From contig JAKLJL010000001.1 in assembly GCA_023151185.1 (NCBI GenBank), forward strand, positions 558,001 through 622,000: a stretch of 64,000 nt of DNA. Reading direction: 5' to 3'. Source of the DNA: Bacteroidota bacterium. Lineage in GTDB: Bacteria > Bacteroidota > JABWAT01. Shown one piece after another: positions 9,939-18,924 of this stretch (position 1 is the stretch's first letter; each line of letters starts with the position of its first letter). A model generated the notes under the pieces. It ran no database searches. It was not told the DNA's origin and saw only the letters and a program-made list of their open reading frames with translations. Both the position numbers and the translations under genes were made by a program.

Positions 9939-10322
9939 ATGACTGAAAATGAAATAGCAAAATTAGTTGTGGATTTGGCACTTAAAATTCATAAAAAACT
10001 TGGCCCTGGTTTGCTTGAATCGGTTTATGAAGAATGTTTGTTTTATGAATTAACAAAGTCTGGAATCAAAGTTGAAAAACAGGTAGTCCTTCCCGTTATT
10101 TATGATTCTATTCGCATCGAAGCGGGTTATCGAATCGATTTGAAAGTTGGGGAAAAAGTAATTATTGAAATAAAAGCTGTTGATTCAGTTCATGCGATTC
10201 ATTATTCTCAATTGTTGACTTATCTGAAACTCTCCGGTTGTAAATTAGGGCTTCTGATTAATTTTAATGTCCCTCAAATCAAATTCGGGATAAAAAGGGT
10301 TGTTAATAATCTTGATGAATAA
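9939..10322 (+). CDS. GxxExxY protein (PD-(D/E)XK nuclease-like)
   Basis: This 127-aa protein carries the eponymous motif in KKLGPGLLESVYEECL (G-L-L-E-S-V-Y). It also has a nuclease-like core: GYRIDLKVGEKVIIEIKAVD gives the D...E-x-K residues of the PD-(D/E)XK fold. Then come HYSQLLTYLKLSG and LGLLINFNV. The biochemical function of the family is not established. The gene is AT-rich relative to neighbours and enclosed by 43-bp inverted repeats, so it is probably cargo of, or the helper for, a small mobile cassette. It has no evident link to polysaccharide synthesis. Confidence 0.88.
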   Translation: MTENEIAKLVVDLALKIHKKLGPGLLESVYEECLFYELTKSGIKVEKQVVLPVIYDSIRIEAGYRIDLKVGEKVIIEIKAVDSVHAIHYSQLLTYLKLSGCKLGLLINFNVPQIKFGIKRVVNNLDE

Positions 10323-10397
10323 TAAACTAAAAAAATCTTTTCAAATTTGTTTTGTGCTTTTTCGATTTAGTTTTTAAAAAGAATTTTTATAGACGAT

Positions 10398-10440
10398 AAC
10401 TTGCGGACTTAGCGTATTTTTCTTGCGCCTTTGCGATTAA
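10398..10440 (-). repeat. Right inverted repeat of the GxxExxY element
   Basis: Reverse complement of this stretch begins TTAATCGCAAAGGCGC and ends CCGCAAGTT, aligning without gaps to 9800-9842 with nine mismatches. It lies directly upstream of the aminotransferase ribosome-binding region. Confidence 0.7.
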
Positions 10441-10458
10441 GTATAAAAAGGAAATGTT

Positions 10459-11565
10459 ATGAAGCCCATTCAAATGGTTGATCTAAAAAACCAATATCTC
10501 AAAATCAAGGACGAGGTGGATGCTGCTGTTCATCATGTTCTGGATACTACCGCCTTTATTTCTGGTCCTGAATGCGGTGAGTTTGAACGGGATATGGCGA
10601 ATTATGTCGGGGTCAGTCATGCGATCGGATGTGCAAACGGTACCGATGCGTTGCAAATTGCCATGATGGCTTTGAACATTGGCCAGGGGGATGAAGTCAT
10701 TACAACAGCCTTTTCCTTTGTTGCCACAACCGAAACGATTGCGGTTACCGGTGCCCGGCCGGTTTATGTGGATATAGATCCGGTTACCTATAACCTGGAT
10801 CCGGCCAAACTGGAAGCGGCCATTACAAAAAAAACAAAGGCCATTATCCCGGTCCATTTGTACGGACAGCCGGCAGATATGGATGAAATACTGGCCATTG
10901 CTGGGAAATACGGTTTACCGGTAATTGAGGATAACGCCCAATCCATTGGTGCTACCTACAAAAGACAAAAAACAGGATCAATGGGACTGATTTCAACAAC
11001 CTCTTTCTACCCGGCGAAAAATCTGGGTTGTTTCGGGGATGGCGGAATGATTTTTACCCGGGATTCAGAACTTGCAGAAAAACTGAGAATGATCGCCAAC
11101 CATGGATCAAAGAAACGGTATTTTCATGAATTACTTGGTCTGAACAGCCGTCTGGATACCCTTCAGGCAGCTATATTGAAAGTAAAATTGCCCCATCTTG
11201 ACGGATGGGCAGCAGCAAGACAGGAGGCAGCCCGTTTATACAATGAAAACCTCCCTTCCGACCTGGTTAAAATTCCGGCAGTTAAACCCGATCGGGACCA
11301 TGTATATCATCAATATTCGATCTTAGCCGAAAACCGGGATGCGCTTCAAGCCTTTCTGAAAGAGAAGGGGATCCCGACCGCCGTTCACTATCCGATGGCA
11401 CTGCACCTTCAGCCGGCCTTTTCTCATTATGGATTCAACCGGGGTGATTTCCCAATTGCAGAAAACGCTGCTGACCACATTTTATGTCTTCCGATTCATA
11501 CAGAACTGGATGCGGAACAAATCCGGTATGTCTGCGACGGAATCCGGTCATTTTACAAGAGCTGA
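10459..11565 (+). CDS. DegT/DnrJ/EryC1-family PLP aminotransferase (sugar aminotransferase)
   Basis: The 368-aa protein matches sugar aminotransferases such as WecE, DesV or WbpE. It starts with QMVDLKNQYLKIKDEVD and has CANGTDALQIAMMAL for the PLP phosphate site. ETAFSFVATTE-like and PVYVDIDP segments follow, then PVHLYGQPADMDEI, IEDNAQSIGATYK and TTSFYPAKNLGCFGDGGMI, in which the lysine is the expected Schiff-base residue. The enzyme would convert a keto-sugar nucleotide to an amino sugar for the surface glycan. AAAAGGAAATGTTATG gives a plausible ribosome-binding site. The stop is followed after 2 nt by the next gene. Confidence 0.93.
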   Translation: MKPIQMVDLKNQYLKIKDEVDAAVHHVLDTTAFISGPECGEFERDMANYVGVSHAIGCANGTDALQIAMMALNIGQGDEVITTAFSFVATTETIAVTGARPVYVDIDPVTYNLDPAKLEAAITKKTKAIIPVHLYGQPADMDEILAIAGKYGLPVIEDNAQSIGATYKRQKTGSMGLISTTSFYPAKNLGCFGDGGMIFTRDSELAEKLRMIANHGSKKRYFHELLGLNSRLDTLQAAILKVKLPHLDGWAAARQEAARLYNENLPSDLVKIPAVKPDRDHVYHQYSILAENRDALQAFLKEKGIPTAVHYPMALHLQPAFSHYGFNRGDFPIAENAADHILCLPIHTELDAEQIRYVCDGIRSFYKS

Positions 11566-11567
11566 TT

Positions 11568-12302
11568 ATGTCTGAAAAAAAATCTGAAAACCGTGTTCTG
11601 ATTGTCATTCCGACTTACAATGAACATGAAAATATTGACCGTCTTCTCGCAAAAATCCGGGAACAGCCAATTCAAACAGATCTGCTGTTTATTGATGATA
11701 ATTCTCAGGATGGAACGGCAGAACTGATAAAAAGCCACATGACAAAAGATCCGGGAATCAATCTGATTCAGCGGCCGGGAAAAATGGGGTTAGGAACAGC
11801 CTATCTCGCCGGATTCAAATGGGCCCTGGAACGGGATTATACCCATGTAATGGAAATGGATGCTGACCTGAGCCACGATCCGGTTGAAGTTCCCCGATTT
11901 TTGGAGGCAGCCGGTGAGGCAGATGTTGTCCTTGGCAGCCGGTACATTACCGGTGTCAATGTGATCAACTGGCCGTTAAAACGCCTGATTCTGAGTTATG
12001 GTGCCAATGTTTATGCAGGAATCATCCTTGGTGCAAAAATCAAAGATCTGACCGGCGGATATAAGCTATTCAGACGTGAGGTTCTCGAAAAAATCGATCT
12101 TGAACGGGTGAAATCAAACGGGTACAGTTTCCAGATCGAAATGACGTTCAGAGCTTTAAACCTTGGTTTCAAAGTGAAAGAAGTCAGTATCATTTTTTAT
12201 GACCGGACGGCCGGCCACAGCAAAATGTCCAAGAAAATTGTCCGGGAAGCCATTTTAATGGTTTGGAAACTTAAAATGCGCCAACTGCTCGGACGGCTCT
12301 GA
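11568..12302 (+). CDS. Polyprenol-phosphate mannosyltransferase-like GT2
   Basis: The chosen ATG at 11568 gives 244 aa beginning MSEKKSENRVLIVIPTYNEH. An upstream in-frame start at 11484 lies inside the aminotransferase gene and would add unrelated sequence. Motifs follow dolichol-phosphate mannose synthase: NIDRLLAKI, LLFIDDNSQDGTAELI, the acidic EMDADLSHDP, VLGSRYITG, LTGGYKLFRREVLE and a C-terminal region with KMSKKIVREA. There is no C-terminal membrane pair, so this is the soluble DPM1-like form. It would load a sugar onto polyprenyl phosphate at the cytoplasmic face for glycosylation outside the membrane. Confidence 0.9.
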   Translation: MSEKKSENRVLIVIPTYNEHENIDRLLAKIREQPIQTDLLFIDDNSQDGTAELIKSHMTKDPGINLIQRPGKMGLGTAYLAGFKWALERDYTHVMEMDADLSHDPVEVPRFLEAAGEADVVLGSRYITGVNVINWPLKRLILSYGANVYAGIILGAKIKDLTGGYKLFRREVLEKIDLERVKSNGYSFQIEMTFRALNLGFKVKEVSIIFYDRTAGHSKMSKKIVREAILMVWKLKMRQLLGRL

Positions 12303-12308
12303 GCATTT

Positions 12309-14138
12309 ATGGATCTGAGTGTTGTCATTGTTTCCTTCAACGTCCGGAATTACCTGCTGAACTGCATCCGGTCTGTTCAGAAAGCAACCGGACCCTATTC
12401 GGTTGAGATCATTGTTGTCGACAATGCTTCAGAGGATTCAAGTGTTCAGTCTGTCAGGGAAACCTTTCCGGAAGTAAAACTGATTTCCAATCTGGTTAAT
12501 GCCGGCTTCGGATCTGCCTGCAATCAGGGTGCTGAGGCTGCAACCGGGACCTACCTGCTTTTTCTTAATCCGGATACGTTGGTCGGCGAATCAGTCTTTA
12601 CGGAACTGATTCCGTTTATGGAAAAAACTCCCGATGCCGGATTGACAGGCTGCAGGATTCTGAACGAGGACGGAACACTTCAACTGGCCTGCAGGCGCTC
12701 ATTCCCGACTCCCTGGGTCGCGTTTACCCGGCTAACCGGGTTATCCTCACTTTTCCCGAAATCACCCCTTTTCGCAAAATACAACCTGACCTATCTCGAC
12801 GAACATTCCCTTCATTCTGTTGATGCCGTTTCAGGGTCGTTTATGCTGTTGCCCCGAAAAGTCTTTGATGTGACAGGTGGGTTTGACGAAACCTTTTTTA
12901 TGTATGGCGAGGATCTGGACCTTTGCTACCGGGTAAAGGAAGCCGGTTATAAAGTATATTACCAGCCCTCTGCAAGCATTGTCCACTTTAAAGGCAGGTC
13001 GAAATCGGACCGGGTGGATACCCGGTATTTTTTTTATGAGTCCATGCGGATTTTCAGCAGAAAACATGGGAAGTCTGCCTCTGTCTGGGATTTCTTTTTG
13101 AACAGTGCAATTTCAGCGAGGTATCTTTTCTCGCGGATAAGTCATTTGTCAGGTCCGTTTTTTTCATTTCTTACCGATTTTGCGGTTACGGCTGCAGCGT
13201 TTGAACTCATTTCTTTTTTCAGGTTCGGGCGGATGTTTTACTATCCGGCCGAGTCTTACCCGATTATTTACCTGTTTATTTTCTTCGTTCAGGCAGCTGT
13301 GTATAACTGGTTCGGAGTGTATTCCGGCAGAACAAAGGTAAAACGGCGGTTAATTGCTGCAGCCGGTCTGACCTGGATTTTTCTGAGTCTTGCTGCTTTC
13401 TTTTCGGTTGATTTTGCTTTCAGCCGGATCGTCATGCTGATTTCAATCCTGACCATTCCGTTTTTGCAGATTGCCTGGCGGTTTCTGATTGATCTGAAAC
13501 GGGGCGGGCAAATTCAGCGAAAGGCCATGCTGGTTACAGGAAACAGTTCCTTTTCGCTGACTGCCTGGTTCAGGTTATGGATTGACTGGATTCAGCAAAT
13601 GAATCTGACCGGCATAATCAAAAAAGATGAAAACGAAGCCGCACCCTGGACTGACCTGCCCATTTATTTTAAACCCGGACAGTTAACCGACCTGATTCTG
13701 GATACAGATTCACTGACCTACCGGGAGCAGGTCCAACTTATTCAGCTTTGCCGTGAACATAAACTGAGACCCCATCTCATTCCGGAATCAAGTTTGAAAG
13801 AAATGATTTTAAATGATATTTTAACCAGAGAAGAAAAAACCGGTGGCTTTAACCGGATGGCAAAACGGTTTACCGATTGGCTGATCAGTCTCGAAACCGG
13901 CCTTCAGAAAACGAATAAACCAGGTGTTTTCCTTACCGGGGCACGAATTTCCGGAAAAAGGACACCTGCCTATCCGGGGGGAATCAGTATTCAGGCAGAA
14001 TTTCCTGAGCTGACCACTGAAGATGATCAGCAGTTACTCACTTTATTTTATAACCGGTTTCACACCTATCATCTGGACCGGAAACTGGCTAAAAACAGCC
14101 TTGAAAGACAACGACAGGAAAAGGGGCGTCATGGCTAA
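12309..14138 (+). CDS. GT2 glycosyltransferase fused to a membrane/Rossmann module
   Basis: Residues 1-270 form a WbbL-type GT2: [63 protein letters not shown] and [20 protein letters not shown]. About residues 280-420 contain four hydrophobic helices. About residues 420-500 look like the Rossmann domain in the N-terminal half of glycosylphosphotransferases: [27 protein letters not shown], then [10 protein letters not shown]. The catalytic sugar-transferase domain of those enzymes is absent. The same layout occurs at 8374-9768 with the catalytic domain present. The gene overlaps accA by 8 nt. The fused half may anchor or regulate the transferase. Confidence 0.82.
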   Translation: MDLSVVIVSFNVRNYLLNCIRSVQKATGPYSVEIIVVDNASEDSSVQSVRETFPEVKLISNLVNAGFGSACNQGAEAATGTYLLFLNPDTLVGESVFTELIPFMEKTPDAGLTGCRILNEDGTLQLACRRSFPTPWVAFTRLTGLSSLFPKSPLFAKYNLTYLDEHSLHSVDAVSGSFMLLPRKVFDVTGGFDETFFMYGEDLDLCYRVKEAGYKVYYQPSASIVHFKGRSKSDRVDTRYFFYESMRIFSRKHGKSASVWDFFLNSAISARYLFSRISHLSGPFFSFLTDFAVTAAAFELISFFRFGRMFYYPAESYPIIYLFIFFVQAAVYNWFGVYSGRTKVKRRLIAAAGLTWIFLSLAAFFSVDFAFSRIVMLISILTIPFLQIAWRFLIDLKRGGQIQRKAMLVTGNSSFSLTAWFRLWIDWIQQMNLTGIIKKDENEAAPWTDLPIYFKPGQLTDLILDTDSLTYREQVQLIQLCREHKLRPHLIPESSLKEMILNDILTREEKTGGFNRMAKRFTDWLISLETGLQKTNKPGVFLTGARISGKRTPAYPGGISIQAEFPELTTEDDQQLLTLFYNRFHTYHLDRKLAKNSLERQRQEKGRHG

Positions 14139-15090
14139 AGTTGTATTGGATTTTGAAAAGCCGATTTACAGTCTTCAGGCGAAGATTGATGAAATGCGGT
14201 CTTATCATATTGAAGGAAATCTGGATCTGTCAACCGAAATAGACCGGCTTGAGAAAAAGGTCAACGAACTCAGAAAAAGTATTTACTCGAATCTGACCCG
14301 CTGGCAACGGGTTCAGTTAGCCCGCCATCCGGAACGGCCCTACACACTGGATTACATTTACCTTATGTTTTCCAATTTTACCGAACTGCATGGCGACCGG
14401 AATTTTGGTGATGATAAAGCAATTGTCGGCGGATTTGCCCAAATGGGAAAGCAAACGGTTATGGTTGTCGGCCATCAGAAAGGCCGGGATACCAAAAGCA
14501 ATCTGATGCGGAATTTTGGAATGCCAAATCCGGAAGGATACCGGAAAGCCCTCAGACTGTTTAAACTGGCAGAAAAATTCAATAAACCCGTCATAACCTT
14601 TATCGATACACCCGGTGCCTTTCCCGGTCTGGAAGCTGAAGAACGGGGGCAGGGTGAGGCAATTGCCAGAAATTTATTTGAAATGGCCAAGCTGAAGGTT
14701 CCGGTGATATGTGCGGTAATCGGTGAAGGAGCATCCGGTGGTGCACTGGGAATTGGGGTTGGTGACCGTTTGATTATGATGGAAAATACCTGGTATTCAG
14801 TGATTTCACCCGAATCCTGCTCTTCGATTTTATGGCATAGCTGGGATTACAAAGAACAGGCTGCGGAAGCACTCAAGCTAAGTGCTCAGGACCTTCTGGA
14901 TCAGGGCCTGATTGATAAAATAGTTGAAGAACCGCTTGGCGGGGCCCATCATGATCCGGAAGAGGCTGCAAAAAATCTGAAAAAGGCAATTTCTGACGAG
15001 TTGAAAAGTCTGAAAAAGTTGAGTCAGGAAGAATTGGTTTCAGCCCGGATCGAAAAGTATTCCAAAATGGGTGTTTACGATTATCTCTGA
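14131..15090 (+). CDS. accA: Acetyl-CoA carboxylase carboxyltransferase subunit alpha
   Basis: With ATG at 14131 the protein has 319 aa, the usual AccA length. The start is supported by an AGGAAAAGG site just upstream. Frames beginning at 14023 would add 36 residues foreign to the family. Diagnostic segments are [91 protein letters not shown] and [10 protein letters not shown]. AccA transfers carboxyl groups from biotin to acetyl-CoA in the first step of fatty acid synthesis. The partner gene accD is not in this window. Confidence 0.96.
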   Translation: MAKVVLDFEKPIYSLQAKIDEMRSYHIEGNLDLSTEIDRLEKKVNELRKSIYSNLTRWQRVQLARHPERPYTLDYIYLMFSNFTELHGDRNFGDDKAIVGGFAQMGKQTVMVVGHQKGRDTKSNLMRNFGMPNPEGYRKALRLFKLAEKFNKPVITFIDTPGAFPGLEAEERGQGEAIARNLFEMAKLKVPVICAVIGEGASGGALGIGVGDRLIMMENTWYSVISPESCSSILWHSWDYKEQAAEALKLSAQDLLDQGLIDKIVEEPLGGAHHDPEEAAKNLKKAISDELKSLKKLSQEELVSARIEKYSKMGVYDYL

Positions 15091-15514
15091 TCCGGAACCT
15101 GGATCCCCAAAACCGCTTTCGGAGAAACTTGGGATCCGGAGTGGTTTTACCGTTCTGCTTATCAATCCGCCGGAATCCATTAGAACCGATCTAAATCCCT
15201 TACCGCCAGATGTAAATCTGGCAGAAGATGAAGTTGTGAACCCGGATCTGGTTATATTTTTTGCTGAAGACCAGGCAGATACGGCTTTTTTTCTTTCACG
15301 GATCAGGGAAACCTACCCAGATATCCTGCCGGTTTGGGTTGCCTGGAAAAAGAATTCTGGTAAGGTAGCTGGATATTTGACTGAAAATCAGATCCGTGAG
15401 GTTGCTCTACCGCTTGGATTTGTAGATAATAAAGTCTGTTCATTGAATCGGCAGTGGTCGGCCCTCAGACTCACGGTCAGGAAAAAACTGAGAAAAACCC
15501 GGGCCGGGAATTAA
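15071..15514 (+). CDS. DUF3052-family protein
   Basis: This 147-aa protein of unknown function has the pattern I associate with DUF3052: [20 protein letters not shown] at the N-terminus, a [11 protein letters not shown] segment, [10 protein letters not shown], then [20 protein letters not shown] and a closing [12 protein letters not shown]. The frame begins at a GTG (15071) that overlaps the accA end by 20 nt, and no better start is seen before the conserved region. No catalytic residues are evident. Co-transcription with accA and a thioesterase gene is likely but gives no function. Confidence 0.72.
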   Translation: MFTIISDPEPGSPKPLSEKLGIRSGFTVLLINPPESIRTDLNPLPPDVNLAEDEVVNPDLVIFFAEDQADTAFFLSRIRETYPDILPVWVAWKKNSGKVAGYLTENQIREVALPLGFVDNKVCSLNRQWSALRLTVRKKLRKTRAGN

Positions 15515-15526
15515 ATCCGGATAGTC

Positions 15527-15937
15527 ATGATAGAATTTACCCACCGTCTACGTGTTTTATATGGTCATACCGACCAGATGGGAATTGTTTATTACGGCCG
15601 TTACTTCGAGTTTTTTGAAGCCGGCAGGAACGAACTTCTCCGGCATCTCGGGCTTCCCTATTACCGGATGGAGGACCAGGGCTTTTACCTGCCGGTTGCC
15701 GAGGCACAGGCCAGTTACAAAGGATCGTTTACCTACGATGACTGGATGAACATCAGAACCACCGTCAGGGAGTTGCCATCCGTTAGAATCCGGATAGACT
15801 ATGAACTCAGTAACGATGAGGGAACGGTTTTAGTCACAGGTTATACAGTCCATGCCTTTGTGGATCAGAAATCACGCCGGCCAAGACGGATTCCGGATGC
15901 TGTCCTTCAGATTTTTACCCCATATTTTGAGAAATAA
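15527..15937 (+). CDS. YbgC/4-HBT-family acyl-CoA thioesterase
   Basis: The 136-aa protein is a single hotdog domain. The active-site region reads YGHTDQMGIVYYGRYFEFFEAGRNE, in which the Asp and the GIVYYGRY motif define the 4-hydroxybenzoyl-CoA thioesterase/YbgC family. The segment LPVAEAQASYKGSFTYDD follows in the usual place. These enzymes hydrolyse acyl-CoA thioesters in the cytoplasm. It starts 12 nt after the DUF3052 gene and ends one base before the zinc-ribbon gene. Confidence 0.88.
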   Translation: MIEFTHRLRVLYGHTDQMGIVYYGRYFEFFEAGRNELLRHLGLPYYRMEDQGFYLPVAEAQASYKGSFTYDDWMNIRTTVRELPSVRIRIDYELSNDEGTVLVTGYTVHAFVDQKSRRPRRIPDAVLQIFTPYFEK

Positions 15938-15938
15938 A

Positions 15939-16112
15939 ATGGTTGATGCCCGTTTGCTTGATATTCTGATCTGCCCGAAATGCAAATCTGAAAAACTGGA
16001 ACTAAAACCTGCAGATCAGGTCATTGTTTGTACCGACTGCGGGCAGGTTTACCGGATTATTCAGGAAATACCGGTCATGATTCCGGATGATCCGCAACCC
16101 GAAAAAAAATAA
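15939..16112 (+). CDS. Trm112/UPF0434-like zinc-ribbon protein
   Basis: The real start is probably ATG 15939, one base after the thioesterase stop, giving 57 aa. A longer in-frame extension to 15852 would lie inside the thioesterase gene. The sequence LLDILICPKCKSEKLEL, followed by CTDCGQVYRIIQEIPVMIPD, gives two CxxC pairs for zinc binding and the IPVMIPD tail typical of the YcaR/Trm112-like family. The molecular role of bacterial single-domain members is poorly known. Confidence 0.83.
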   Translation: MVDARLLDILICPKCKSEKLELKPADQVIVCTDCGQVYRIIQEIPVMIPDDPQPEKK

Positions 16113-16139
16113 GATTAACCGACTGCTGAGACTGCAATT

Positions 16140-16985
16140 ATGCCTGAACTCAATTCACTGAAACTCCGGATCCGGGCCGCCCTGGATGAAGATATTCAAT
16201 CAGGAGACGTAACAACTCTTTCCACCATCAGCGAAAACCAGGTTTCTTCTGCAAAACTGCTGGCCAAGGCAGATGGTGTATTCTGCGGTTCTGATGTGGC
16301 CGATCTGGTTCTTAAATCGTTTGATGAAACGCTTTCCTTTACCTGGCATCTGACAGACGGAACCCGGGTTCGCCGGGGAGACATCATCGGGACATTCAGG
16401 GGTAACACCCGTATCCTTTTGCAGGCAGAAAGAACTCTGCTCAACCTGATTCAGCGGATGAGCGGAGTTGCAACCCAAACCAGCAGGTTTGCGGATCTCA
16501 TTTCGCATACCGCCTGCAGAATCCTGGATACCCGTAAAACCAACCCCTTGTGGCGTGATCTGGATAAATATGCCGTGAGGATGGGTGGCGGAACCAATCA
16601 CCGGATCGGGCTATATGATATGGTACTCATTAAGGACAATCATATTGCCGCAGCCGGTTCAATCACCCGGGCAGTTGAACGGGTCATGGACTATTTTAAC
16701 CAATCAGGGACCCGGCTTGATGTGGAAGTTGAAGTTAAGAACCGGGAAGAACTGGCAGAAGTTTTGATGTTATCCGGCATAACCCGTATCTTGCTTGACA
16801 ACATGACACCGGAACAGCTCAGGGAATCGGTTACCTTTACGAATGGCCGGGTACCGCTTGAAGCTTCCGGTAATGTCTCACTGGAAACCGTAAAAATCAT
16901 CGCCGAAACCGGTGTTGATTTTATTTCGGTTGGTTCACTGACACATTCTGTTCAGGCCATGGATATTTCCTTACTTATTGATTGA
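16140..16985 (+). CDS. nadC: Nicotinate-nucleotide pyrophosphorylase (carboxylating)
   Basis: The 281-aa length is normal for NadC (quinolinate phosphoribosyltransferase), which makes nicotinate mononucleotide from quinolinate and PRPP in NAD synthesis. Seen motifs are ALDEDIQSGDVTT, AERTLLNLIQRMSGVAT, ILDTRKTNPLWRDLDKYAVR, MGGGTNHRIGLYDMVLIKDN, VEVEVKNREE, ILLDNM, EASGNVSLE and DFISVGSLTHS. The Arg and Lys residues in these segments bind the two phosphates. Neither nadA nor nadB is in the window. Confidence 0.96.
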   Translation: MPELNSLKLRIRAALDEDIQSGDVTTLSTISENQVSSAKLLAKADGVFCGSDVADLVLKSFDETLSFTWHLTDGTRVRRGDIIGTFRGNTRILLQAERTLLNLIQRMSGVATQTSRFADLISHTACRILDTRKTNPLWRDLDKYAVRMGGGTNHRIGLYDMVLIKDNHIAAAGSITRAVERVMDYFNQSGTRLDVEVEVKNREELAEVLMLSGITRILLDNMTPEQLRESVTFTNGRVPLEASGNVSLETVKIIAETGVDFISVGSLTHSVQAMDISLLID

Positions 16986-16992
16986 AAGCTGT

Positions 16993-17478
16993 ATGATGAC
17001 CATTGCAAAAAACTCAGTTGTGGTTCTTGATTATGAATTGAAAGTTGACGGACAGGTTGTCGATTCCTCTGCCGGTCATGAACCCCTGGCGTTTATTCAC
17101 GGAACCGGTGCTCTGATTCCCGGGTTTTCCTCTGCCCTTGACGGGTTGAAATCGGGGGATAAAAAATCTTTCGTTGTATCTCCGGAAGACGGGTACGGAA
17201 TTTTGGACCAGGAAGCACTGAGAAAATACGATATTAATGATTTCCCGGGAGATGTGGACCTGACTCCTGGCGCCCAACTCTTTTTTGAAACTGAAGATCA
17301 GATGGAAATTCCCTGCTTCATCAAGGAAGTGAACGGAAATGAAGTTACCATTGATTTTAACCATCCGCTGGCCGGAAAAGAACTGCATTTCAATGTTGAA
17401 ATCAGAGAAGTCCGTCCTGCAACCGAAGAAGAAAAAGCTCATGGCCATGTTCATGGTGCTCATGGGCATCATCACTAA
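16993..17478 (+). CDS. SlyD-like FKBP-type peptidyl-prolyl isomerase
   Basis: The start is taken as ATG 16993 (or 16996), 7 nt after the nadC stop and behind GAAAG. A frame starting at 16978 would overlap nadC. The protein of about 161 aa has the FKBP core: VLDYELKVDGQVVDSS, PLAFIHGTGALIPGF, LDGLKSGDKKSFVVSPEDGYG, followed by an insert-in-flap segment (PGAQLFFETED...VTIDFNHPLAGKEL). This arrangement is characteristic of SlyD chaperone-isomerases. The C-terminus HGHVHGAHGHHH is a metal-binding tail. It acts in the cytoplasm on prolyl bonds and may bind nickel. Confidence 0.92.
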   Translation: MMTIAKNSVVVLDYELKVDGQVVDSSAGHEPLAFIHGTGALIPGFSSALDGLKSGDKKSFVVSPEDGYGILDQEALRKYDINDFPGDVDLTPGAQLFFETEDQMEIPCFIKEVNGNEVTIDFNHPLAGKELHFNVEIREVRPATEEEKAHGHVHGAHGHHH

Positions 17479-17569
17479 CCCTGTTCTGAATTTATAAAGC
17501 TCTGCCGGGCTGATTTTTGGGTCAGCCTTGCAGAACTTACCCGTCAACCAGTATTTTGCCGGATTCTTC

Positions 17570-17932
17570 ATGCACGGACTTGGCATTGATCTTATCGAAA
17601 TTGAACGGGTCGAACGGGCTGTCCGTCTTTATGGTGACCGTTTTCTGACCCGGATTTTCACTCCGTCCGAGATTGCCTACTGCCAGACCAAACCCAATCC
17701 CTACCCGCATTACGCTGCCCGGTTTGCTGTAAAAGAAGCTTTTTCGAAAGCTTTGGGAACCGGAATCGGTGAAGCTCTGACCTGGAAAGACATTGAAGTT
17801 GCCCGGGAGTTTTCAGGGAAACCATCCGTTTTGCTTTCTGACCGGGTCCGGAACCAGTTCCCGCATAAATCCATCCAGATCAGCCTTTCCCATACTCATC
17901 AATACGCTGCAGCAGTTGTGATTCTGGAGTGA
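17570..17932 (+). CDS. acpS: Holo-[acyl-carrier-protein] synthase
   Basis: ATG 17570 gives 120 aa, the usual AcpS size, beginning MHGLGIDLIEIERVERAV with the metal-binding Asp. FTPSEIAYCQTK and AARFAVKEAFSKALGTGIG supply the second metal-binding Glu and the CoA-binding basic residues. ISLSHTHQYAAAVVI closes the fold. An earlier start at 17528 would add 14 non-family residues. The enzyme transfers 4'-phosphopantetheine from CoA to apo-ACP. It lies one base before the MerR gene. Confidence 0.93.
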   Translation: MHGLGIDLIEIERVERAVRLYGDRFLTRIFTPSEIAYCQTKPNPYPHYAARFAVKEAFSKALGTGIGEALTWKDIEVAREFSGKPSVLLSDRVRNQFPHKSIQISLSHTHQYAAAVVILE

Positions 17933-17933
17933 T

Positions 17934-18302
17934 ATGCCGGTTTCAATCAGAAAACTGTATTATTCCATCGCCGAAGTTGCTGAAATAACCGGTGTTGAGC
18001 CTCATGTTCTGAGGTTTTGGGAAGGCGAGTTTAAATTGCTTGCCCCTGCAAAAAACAAAGGCGGCAACCGGATTTATACCGAACGGGATATCCAGATTAT
18101 TCAGGTTATCAGAGCCCTGCTGAAGGATAAAGGGTATACCATTGAGGCTGCAAATTCACATATCAGGCTGAAGGATCTTCCTGATCTGGTATCCGAACTC
18201 AGGCAGCCGGATGTCAAAACCAAAAAGCGGGAACTCCTGCTCCAGATCAGGAATGAACTGGCCGAATTACAGGAAAAACTCAAAACCTGGACCTGCTGGT
18301 GA
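17934..18302 (+). CDS. MerR-family transcriptional regulator
   Basis: The 122-aa protein begins with a winged helix-turn-helix of the MerR type: YYSIAEVAEITGVEPHVLRF, then WEGEFKLLAPAKNKGGNRIY and TERDIQIIQVIRALLKDKGY. A charged helix (ELRQPD...LLLQIRNELAELQEKL) follows, as in the dimerisation coiled coil. No effector-binding domain or Cys-rich metal loop is present. This short class occurs widely in FCB genomes next to housekeeping genes. Its targets are not evident. Confidence 0.85.
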   Translation: MPVSIRKLYYSIAEVAEITGVEPHVLRFWEGEFKLLAPAKNKGGNRIYTERDIQIIQVIRALLKDKGYTIEAANSHIRLKDLPDLVSELRQPDVKTKKRELLLQIRNELAELQEKLKTWTCW

Positions 18303-18368
18303 AACTTTACTGGTGGTTGCCGTGTTGTCCCTGTTGATTTTCAAACCAAAACCAACAAGGATACAGCA

Positions 18369-18887
18369 ATGCAAAAACGCACCGACGTTTACAAATTCAA
18401 AGGAAACCCCTTAACCCTTCTCGGACCGGCACTTAAAGCTGGCGATAAAGCCCCGGATTTTAAAATCCGGAAAGGACTGCTTCCAGAAAGTACCTTCGGG
18501 TTGGACTCTTTTGCCGGAAAACACCTGGTTATCAGTTTTGCACCTTCTCTGGATACTGCCGTTTGTGCCACCCAAACCCGTAAATTCAATGAAAAAGCTG
18601 CCAGCCTCCCGGATGCAACCGTGTTGACTGTAACCGTTGACCTTCCGCCGGCACAAAGCCGTTTTTGCACAACTGAAGGCATTCAGAACCTGACTGTTGG
18701 CTCGGATTATGCTGAAAAGTCATTCGGCTTAGCTTATGGAATACTTGTTGAAGAAATGCAAACTCTTGCCCGCGGAGTGGTTGTTGTTGATAAAACCGGT
18801 GTGATCCGGCATTTTGAAATAACTTCTGATATCATCGTTGAACCCGATTATGATGCTGCACTGGCAGTACTTTCAGGATTAAAGTAA
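18369..18887 (+). CDS. tpx: Thiol peroxidase
   Basis: The 172-aa protein is an atypical 2-Cys peroxiredoxin. The peroxidatic cysteine is C66 in PSLDTAVCATQTRKFN, and the resolving cysteine is C100 in DLPPAQSRFCTTEG, both spaced as in E. coli Tpx. The N-terminal FKGNPLTLLGPALKAGDKAP is also diagnostic. The enzyme reduces hydroperoxides at the expense of thioredoxin. It has its own 66-nt upstream gap and is the last + gene before a convergent operon. Confidence 0.94.
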   Translation: MQKRTDVYKFKGNPLTLLGPALKAGDKAPDFKIRKGLLPESTFGLDSFAGKHLVISFAPSLDTAVCATQTRKFNEKAASLPDATVLTVTVDLPPAQSRFCTTEGIQNLTVGSDYAEKSFGLAYGILVEEMQTLARGVVVVDKTGVIRHFEITSDIIVEPDYDAALAVLSGLK

Positions 18888-18924
18888 GGTCTAAAAAGCC
18901 ATCAGAATCCAACATCTATCAGAG

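Larger units (their letters stand above)
9800..10440. mobile_element. 641-bp element with inverted-repeat ends around a GxxExxY gene
   Basis: Two imperfect 43-bp inverted repeats (9800-9842 and 10398-10440) match at 34 of 43 positions when one is reverse-complemented. They enclose a single gene that is more AT-rich than the flanking genes. Each end starts with TTAATCGCAAAG and finishes with CGCAAGTT. I see no transposase and no clear target-site duplication. The element lies between two polysaccharide genes and ends 18 nt before the next start codon. Small cassettes of a GxxExxY gene with CGCAAAG-rich borders recur in many bacterial genomes, as far as I recall. Mobility is inferred. Confidence 0.6.

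Noticed and set aside
9791-10458. Target-site duplication flanking the GxxExxY element
   Set aside because: The sequences outside the two ends share only A/G-rich bases and give no convincing direct repeat.
14023-14130. An upstream extension of accA
   Set aside because: The added residues lie inside the preceding gene, do not match AccA, and ATG 14131 has a ribosome-binding site.
17014-17586. A minus-strand frame opposite the SlyD-like gene
   Set aside because: The + strand encodes a complete FKBP domain with a His-rich tail, and the opposite frame is a shadow.
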